This document shows positions 59,396 through 64,000 of a DNA stretch of 64,000 nt, piece after piece. Positions within the stretch are counted from its first letter, which is position 1; each line of letters opens with the position of its first letter. The translations under genes were made by a program, and so were the position numbers. The notes below the pieces were generated by a model that made no database searches, was not told the origin of the DNA, and was given only the letters and a program-made list of their open reading frames with translations. The stretch covers positions 310,001 through 374,000 of the forward strand of contig BSDZ01000079.1 of NCBI GenBank assembly GCA_030268105.1. The letters are read 5' to 3'. Source of the stretch: Volvox africanus (taxonomy: Eukaryota > Chlorophyta > Chlorophyceae > Chlamydomonadales > Volvocaceae).

Positions 59396-60028
59396 ATGGC
59401 ACTGGATGGTGGAGCCGTCGGTGCGGTGAAAGCGGGTATGGTTGCTAACGTGGGAAGTATCCCTGATGCTGTACTCACAATGATGTGTAACGCACTCATG
59501 CTTTCACACGTGCGCCATTTGTTATCCTTGTGTAGTCGTGTGGGGGATACCGCCGCACCGGGTACAGGTCAAGCATGGACCGTGAATGCGTTGGTCAACC
59601 AGGTCGAACATGCAAGCCGTTGGATTGCCGCGTCGGTGCCACTTTGCGCTCATCCAAGTCCCCTCCCCACATCCAGGCTAGCGGTCAGATCTTTGACATC
59701 TTTGTCCCTTAAACTTCGGCTAAAACTCGCTTCTCAAACATTAAGAAGTGGGACGGCACATAAGGCTACATCACATGATGTGGTATATCAACATCAGTCA
59801 ATTAACGGAGCGCATGCGGCAACACCCTATATTCACCAATACCCTCCCTCCAAGGCATCTGCAGCATTTATCGAGCCTCGAGGCTCAACACGACGACACG
59901 GCGCACCTACGGGCAGTTATGGATACAACTTCCAACCCCGCACCTCCCATCTTGCGGCATTCCTCGACGCACGTCCAAATATATACAACGCAATACAAAA
60001 CTTTAAACTGGACATCCTGAACCGCTGA
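59396..60028 (+). CDS. Hypothetical ORF, alternative C-terminus (right copy)
   Basis: ATG-initiated, 210 codons. It shares its first ~132 codons with 5895-6488 but contains the extra 118 bp. Its C-terminus (SYGYNFQPRTSHLAAFLDAR, then PNIYNAIQNFKLDILNR) extends past the end of the duplication at 59999. This version looks more protein-like than the left one and may be the ancestral form. A second frame (59748-60020) is also open. Confidence 0.25.
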   Translation: MALDGGAVGAVKAGMVANVGSIPDAVLTMMCNALMLSHVRHLLSLCSRVGDTAAPGTGQAWTVNALVNQVEHASRWIAASVPLCAHPSPLPTSRLAVRSLTSLSLKLRLKLASQTLRSGTAHKATSHDVVYQHQSINGAHAATPYIHQYPPSKASAAFIEPRGSTRRHGAPTGSYGYNFQPRTSHLAAFLDARPNIYNAIQNFKLDILNR

Positions 60029-60490
60029 TTGAAATATACCTGGATCTCCATAACAACTGAAAAGTTGGTGGTGGAAAATTATTTCTAGAATGTTCACATG
60101 ATATTTAAGACAAGTGCACATACCAGTGCATATATAAGTGCACTAGTCAGTGTTAATGTCAGCTCCATCCGGTGTGTGTGTGTTGGGATGAGCGATCCAT
60201 AAAAGGGAAAAGTAATACCGCGGAGGGCGGAGGGTGGGGCGTTTTCGTTTATAACAGAGTGCCCAAATAGTCTGTGGTAACTAACAGGAAATTTCCCGAG
60301 TGAAACCCACCATCGGGCAGACGCAAGAGAGATTGCGATTAGGCTAGATTCCGCACGTCCTTAGTTTCCTTCCTCAGGCGGTTTTCCTTCTTTCCACCTC
60401 CTGATCCTCTTATCCATGGATTGATCATATCAACGCACTCTCATGATAAATCAATATATTCAAAACTGGAAACGATACAGCGTTATAGAA
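60029..60490. other. No gene seen
   Basis: Intergenic-looking DNA with short tandem phrases (AAGTGCACATACCAGTGCAT) and no sizeable frame. Confidence 0.3.
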
Positions 60491-60498
60491 TAACGATG

Positions 60499-60520
60499 TA
60501 GTATGTATGTATGTATGTAT
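60499..60520. repeat. (GTAT)n microsatellite
   Basis: About five GTAT repeats, overlapping the ATG of the frame that follows. Confidence 0.85.
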
Positions 60521-60963
60521 GGAACGCACATAACGATGGAGCTGTCGACACCGTTATGCAAACAACCGCCTTAACCACCACTTCAATATGTCCACGAGCG
60601 GAAGGTCCGGGACATGAGCCGGTAGCCCTGCACATTGCCGAGCTGGATCGGACCAGAGCCCTTCACATTCAAAAAACAGCAGATTTTTCAAGGTCTTCCG
60701 GTCTCCTGGGTCTGTATGCCTTACTAGGCCTGCCGTCGGTGAGCATCAATAGGGGAAGGTAAGGCAGTCAGGAAGGATTGGTTACATATTTGGGTGTGCA
60801 AGGGGACAACTGATGCATCGTGAAACATTGTGCGTGCCCTCTGTAGATGACCCTGATACCGTCGCGCGTGCCGTACAGCCCACCATCCACGATCTCCAAA
60901 GTTATGAATGCATACAAGTACTGCAATAATGCTTCAAAACGTCAAGTAATTTTTATCATGTAG
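60511..60963 (+). CDS. Hypothetical protein, two exons
   Basis: Exon 1 is 60511-60738 (donor CCGTCG|GTGAGC). A 108-nt intron ends TGCCCTCTGTAG. Exon 2 is 60847-60963, entered in phase 0, stop TAG. The product is about 114 residues; the middle reads PVALHIAELDRTRALHIQKT, then a hydrophobic GLLGLYALLGLPS. A competing frame of exon 2 (PDTVARAVQPTIHDLQSYEC) looks even more protein-like but would need a phase-1 donor that I did not find. The first codons are in a microsatellite, so the start is doubtful. Confidence 0.3.
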
Positions 60964-61258
60964 TAATGATGCGCGCTCACGTTCAGTCTAAGCCATTATC
61001 AACGATGGTGCTCCATGTCGTAAGGCCCGCAAGGGCAAGGGTGTGGACAGAACGCGCAGCTTCTTTGTAGCCTTTCTATAGTGGATGTGCATAAGTCAGT
61101 GGCATAGAGATCTTCGTGTTTGCTTACTCGCATATTGTGTTCTCTTCGTGTTTCACGCAATCTCGTCTGTCATAGCTAACATTGCGGACTCGAGCCACAG
61201 GAACTATTTCAGAGAACAAAGAATATAATATATATAACAGAGAATATATTGTCCACTT

Positions 61259-61774
61259 TTGTGTACCTCCACGGTGTTACGTTGCAAGCAAGCATGGAAG
61301 ATTGAGTCAACTAAGGCTTACGCGACACCATCGTCTGGTTGGCACGCGAGAATGACAGGTAGGAAGCTTAGGGATAATGCTGAACCATGCTGGACCCAGC
61401 TGGCACATAGGGTTATGCTCCTGTGCCTGTTATCGTGTCTCTGCCCTACCTTCTGATTGCGCCTCTTTACGTCTTAAAGTGCTATGCAGTTTATATGGCA
61501 GAACGTTTGCTATGCGGGAACGCGGATATTGGCTGTGTCAAAGCTCCTTCAAGCGTCGTGTGAGCCAGCAGGCCGTACTATGGCCTCATCCAGAGGCTTA
61601 CTAGGTCCGTGGGAGCTGCACTCGTGCACTCGTGAGAGTCACGTCAATCCGAGGCCCCGAAATCAAGCGGACCACCTAAACGTACTCGTACGGGTGCCGA
61701 CCTTGCCTCGTTGCGTGGGGGCACGCCGGTTGGATAGCAGCAGGCGCCTCCAGCAGAGGAAGAAATCTTCTTAA
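61259..61774 (+). other. Weak overlapping frames only
   Basis: Three short plus-strand frames overlap here (61259-61456, 61377-61604, 61484-61774), one ending beside a GAATGACAG|GTAGGA donor. None is supported by phase. An AT-rich patch with TATATAT lies just before, at 61224-61250. Confidence 0.15.
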
Positions 61775-61787
61775 ACCCAATCGTAAG

Positions 61788-61984
61788 CTACGCCAGTCCA
61801 GATCAAAGTGAACGGCACGAATAGATTGCATGTCACTGTGATTTCAAGGCAGGTGGGAGCGCACATGACGAAGCGCTCGAGCTTAGTTGAGAGCAAGACG
61901 GTCGCTGCTGGCGACGCCGTCGTGATGGACGATGTTGGCAAGCCGTTTACCATCCTGCTCTCCGTCACGAAAGCAGACGATGAG
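61788..61984 (+). CDS. Probable internal exon, beta-rich hypothetical protein
   Basis: Behind a TTCTTAAACCCAATCGTAAG acceptor the frame reads VQIKVNGTNRLHVTVISRQV, then SKTVAAGDAVVMDDVGKPF and TILLSVTKADDE, ending in a strong GATGAG|GTAAGA donor. The alternating hydrophobic pattern suggests beta strands. No family is recognised and no partner exon was found. Confidence 0.35.
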
Positions 61985-62606
61985 GTAAGACATGTTCAAA
62001 CGAATAGCGGGGTTATGAGCGTCGCAAAGGTATTCCAAGCCCCATATGTTGGGGCAGGCCAGAGACCGAAGTAAGCATAAATACTGCAATGAAGCTATCA
62101 GTTTAAAACTACAGACTTCATCAAACAACTACAACCGAAACACGTTTGACGGGTACACGAAATCGAATCTGAATACGATGCCGCTCGTGGCTGCACGGAG
62201 TATTTACCTAAGATAAATTGTAATTTGGGGATGAAGTGGCTTTCTGCTTTTATCTATCGCGATGACATTCATCTCAGCCGTTGGGAGAGCCCTGAGGAGC
62301 ACGTCCGCTTTCCCGTGATTTGATGACAAATCTTTTATGGACATATCCTTTTCATATTGACGGATCTTGTTTGCAATTAAATTTTGTAATTGACATGAAA
62401 TTGACATAGCTACGCTTCAAAGCCCGTCCACAAAACGGAGGAAAGCAACGTACACTGCCTCATGAAACAGAGTGGCGCTGGTTGGATAGCTGATATTATC
62501 ATGATATATAACCAGTATAATAGGAAGATATAGTGTTCGGGATGATACCAAATCGTGATCCGTGAGGTGGGACGTTGATCGGCCTTTGCGTTAAGAGTGC
62601 CCGGAT
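61985..62606. other. No gene seen
   Basis: Short frames only; 62204-62407 and 62410-62643 on the minus strand have no support. Confidence 0.3.
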
Positions 62607-62800
62607 ATGAATCAAGGCGAGCATCAGCAGCATTCCAGAGCAAAGGTGCTTACAACTTTTGAAGTAGAAGGTGGAGCTGTCAGTCGCTCTGGCCAGCGGC
62701 AGCAGCTACTGCACCTGCAGCCGGCTGCACGGCGCCAAGGGCGTAGAGGCAAATTAATTGACGTGTTTACGTATGACCCTGATAAGGTGATTGCTTCCAG
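62607..62800 (+). CDS. Candidate 5' coding segment of the P5-ATPase gene
   Basis: ATG at 62607 (MNQGEHQQHSRAKVLTTFEV...) opens a frame that runs to KLIDVFTYDPDK and then on to a TGA at 62832. The ATPase exon that follows is in another frame. A donor and acceptor (GATAAG|GTGATTGCTTCCAG|AT) fall at the junction but would enclose only 14 nt, too short for a normal intron. A frameshift, a sequencing error or a different first exon would each explain this. Confidence 0.3.
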
Positions 62801-63200
62801 ATATGCCGTTAGGTGCTGCTCAGGAATTTTCTGACCGCAACGCATCCTGGTGGCGTATGCAGGAAATTGACAGCTTCGAGGGGTTCGGGTCGCCGTGGTG
62901 GAAGAAACTTGTCTACTACCTGGTTGGCGTCCTCACGGCTGGGTACGTCCTTGGCCTGTTGCACGGTAACGAGTTCCGGAGATAAATTTTTTGCACACAC
63001 ATTCCGCATTAGGGATTTCTGCCTTGTGCTTGCGGTGGTCGTGGAGTTGGAGAGGAAAATGTTTTGCAGGTATTTGCGAGGCCTTTCTAAATTGGTCGAC
63101 TCGATACAGGTTCTCGTTTCTGCTCTGCAAGTGGTCTCCCCGTCTACATATCCTGCTGAGCTTGTCACCTTGTGCGCTCAAGGACGCTCAGTATGTCCGC
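62801..63200 (+). CDS. P5-type cation-transporting ATPase, N-terminal exons
   Basis: The first exon, 62801-62942, starts at or just before ATG 62803 (MPLGAAQEFSDRNASWWRM) and ends ACGGCTGG|GTACGT. A 167-nt intron ends CGACTCGATACAG. The next exon, 63110-63200, enters in phase 2. The joined peptide, PWWKKLVYYLVGVLTAG then FSFLLCKWSPRLHILLS and CALKDAQYVR, fits the P5-ATPase N-terminal domain: a re-entrant hydrophobic hairpin ending G-x-x-x-L-L-x-(R/K)-W-x-P, then the LKxAxYVxV strand. P5 ATPases are large ER or endolysosomal membrane pumps with 10-12 spans; the phosphorylation and ATP-binding domains would lie beyond the window. The frame also stays open to TAA 63258-63260 if the GTGAGG donor at 63201 is not used. 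Confidence 0.55.
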
Positions 63201-63260
63201 GTGAGGGTACGCAAGGCTGGCTGGGTCTCTTCGGAGTGGGTTGTCACGTGCCAGCCATAA

Positions 63261-63868
63261 TTAAGGGAGTCTGTAACCTGCGGTGTAGCAATTATAAAAA
63301 CATTGCAATTTGTCGAGTGCATTAAATCAAAAGCTTTTAAAAAAAATTCGTTGAATTCAATGTTACCAAGGTTATGAGCCACTTTTTTGTTATAATTATT
63401 ATTGCCGTTTTAAACTATTTTTCATTTTTACCACGGAAGCTATGCAAGTCTGTTCTAAAATCCTATACCCCTAAAGCTCTTAGGTATAAGTCGATTAAAT
63501 TATCCTCTTCCTCCAGCTTTCGCTTATCTTTTTTGCGAAGTTTGAGGACATGTTTGATTATTTTTACGTCAAAGCCCATGGATTTTGCGCTACTCGCCAT
63601 GTGGGTTCATGCTTCAACAGCAGCAGCACACGTCCACATACGCTACATGAGATGGGCCATATGCCCAAAAGTCAGCTGCTCCCGTAGTTCATGACATGAC
63701 ACCGGTCGTTGTGTATTGGCTACAATGTCCGCGGACAAGCACACGCATATGGTCCAAAAGAGGATGCGTACGGATTTCCTCGCTTAAGACCACACCTGCG
63801 GCCTTCGCTCCTCCATTCACCTCCTGCCCACTAAATTATTCCGGCCGCTGTCCCGCCTCCTTGCCTAG
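63261..63868. other. AT-rich insert, probably within an ATPase intron
   Basis: Markedly AT-rich between 63280 and 63560 against the flanks. Frames such as 63374-63694 are short and lack splice support. It ends in a pyrimidine-rich tract and a CCTTGCCTAG acceptor. Confidence 0.3.
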
Positions 63869-64000
63869 CTTGCTGATGGGCGTGTGGACCTGGAGCGCGT
63901 GCAAGAGGTTGCAATGACTGAGCCGCGCTACGATAGCCAGCCTACGCTTGCTGCGGACGAGGAGAGCAGCGGCAGGGGAGGGCTGTTGAACTGGCAGGCA
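63869..64000 (+). CDS. Next exon, running off the window
   Basis: Behind TCCCGCCTCCTTGCCTAG the frame is open to the window end: LADGRVDLERVQEVAMTEPR, then DSQPTLAADEESSGRGGLL. Joined to the GTCCGC|GTGAGG donor at 63200 it is in phase 0, giving YVR-LADGRVDLERV. That resembles the beta strands that follow the N-terminal hairpin of P5-ATPases. The Ser/Glu-rich linker would be a loop. Assignment to the ATPase is an inference from phase and position. Confidence 0.4.

Larger units (their letters stand above)
53500..59999. repeat. Right arm of the ~6.4 kb direct duplication
   Basis: Matches 1-6380 base for base apart from the differences listed there, plus 118 bp (about 59788-59905) absent from the left arm. 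It continues without a break into the complete LRR gene on its left, so this arm is probably the original. The two arms enclose both tandem arrays. Confidence 0.95.

Overview
The window is eukaryotic nuclear-type DNA. No bacterial operons, Shine-Dalgarno-led genes, rRNA, tRNA or CRISPR arrays were seen. Open frames are short and become coherent only when joined across short GT-AG introns (43 to about 170 nt). Two proteins point to a eukaryote: a leucine-rich-repeat (LRR) protein and the N-terminus of a P5-type cation ATPase. The CCCTCC/GAGGGAGG-rich introns and GT microsatellites are reminiscent of some microalgal genomes, but the species cannot be named from the sequence.

Layout: (a) 1-6380 is the left arm of a near-identical direct duplication; the right arm is 53500-59999. 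It carries the last exon of the LRR gene, a two-exon small gene, a 420-residue Ser/Ala/Pro-rich frame with one in-frame TGA, and a lone exon resembling the C-terminal module of SGNH-hydrolase-like proteins. (b) 6413-8062, minus strand, holds unique exons at the 3' end of the array gene. (c) 8047-37397 is a ~163-bp tandem array of about 180 units. (d) 37398-46412 is a second array of 1344-bp units. (e) 46466-53661 is a unique region with small spliced genes, a hAT transposase relic, an acidic/basic nuclear-type protein gene with four phase-matched exons, and the LRR gene. (f) 60000-64000 has further spliced gene candidates and the start of a P5-ATPase gene running off the window.

The main discovery candidate: read on the minus strand, each 163-bp unit is an exon plus an intron. 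It has a long polypyrimidine tract, a TTAG acceptor, a 69-nt exon (23 codons, one open frame) and a perfect AAAAG|GTAAGTAT donor. Every intron is in the same phase (phase 2), so the ~180 exons are symmetric cassettes encoding a hydrophobic 23-residue repeat. The last array exon splices in phase into a unique 439-nt exon and then a terminal exon. At the other end the array fuses, in frame, to an Ala/Thr-rich exon of the second array, whose exons also chain through matched phases. Together they suggest one giant minus-strand gene, or its decaying remnant, from about 46.4 to 7.0 kb. Frame-breaking units occur only at 11.8-20.2 kb, the downstream third of the array.
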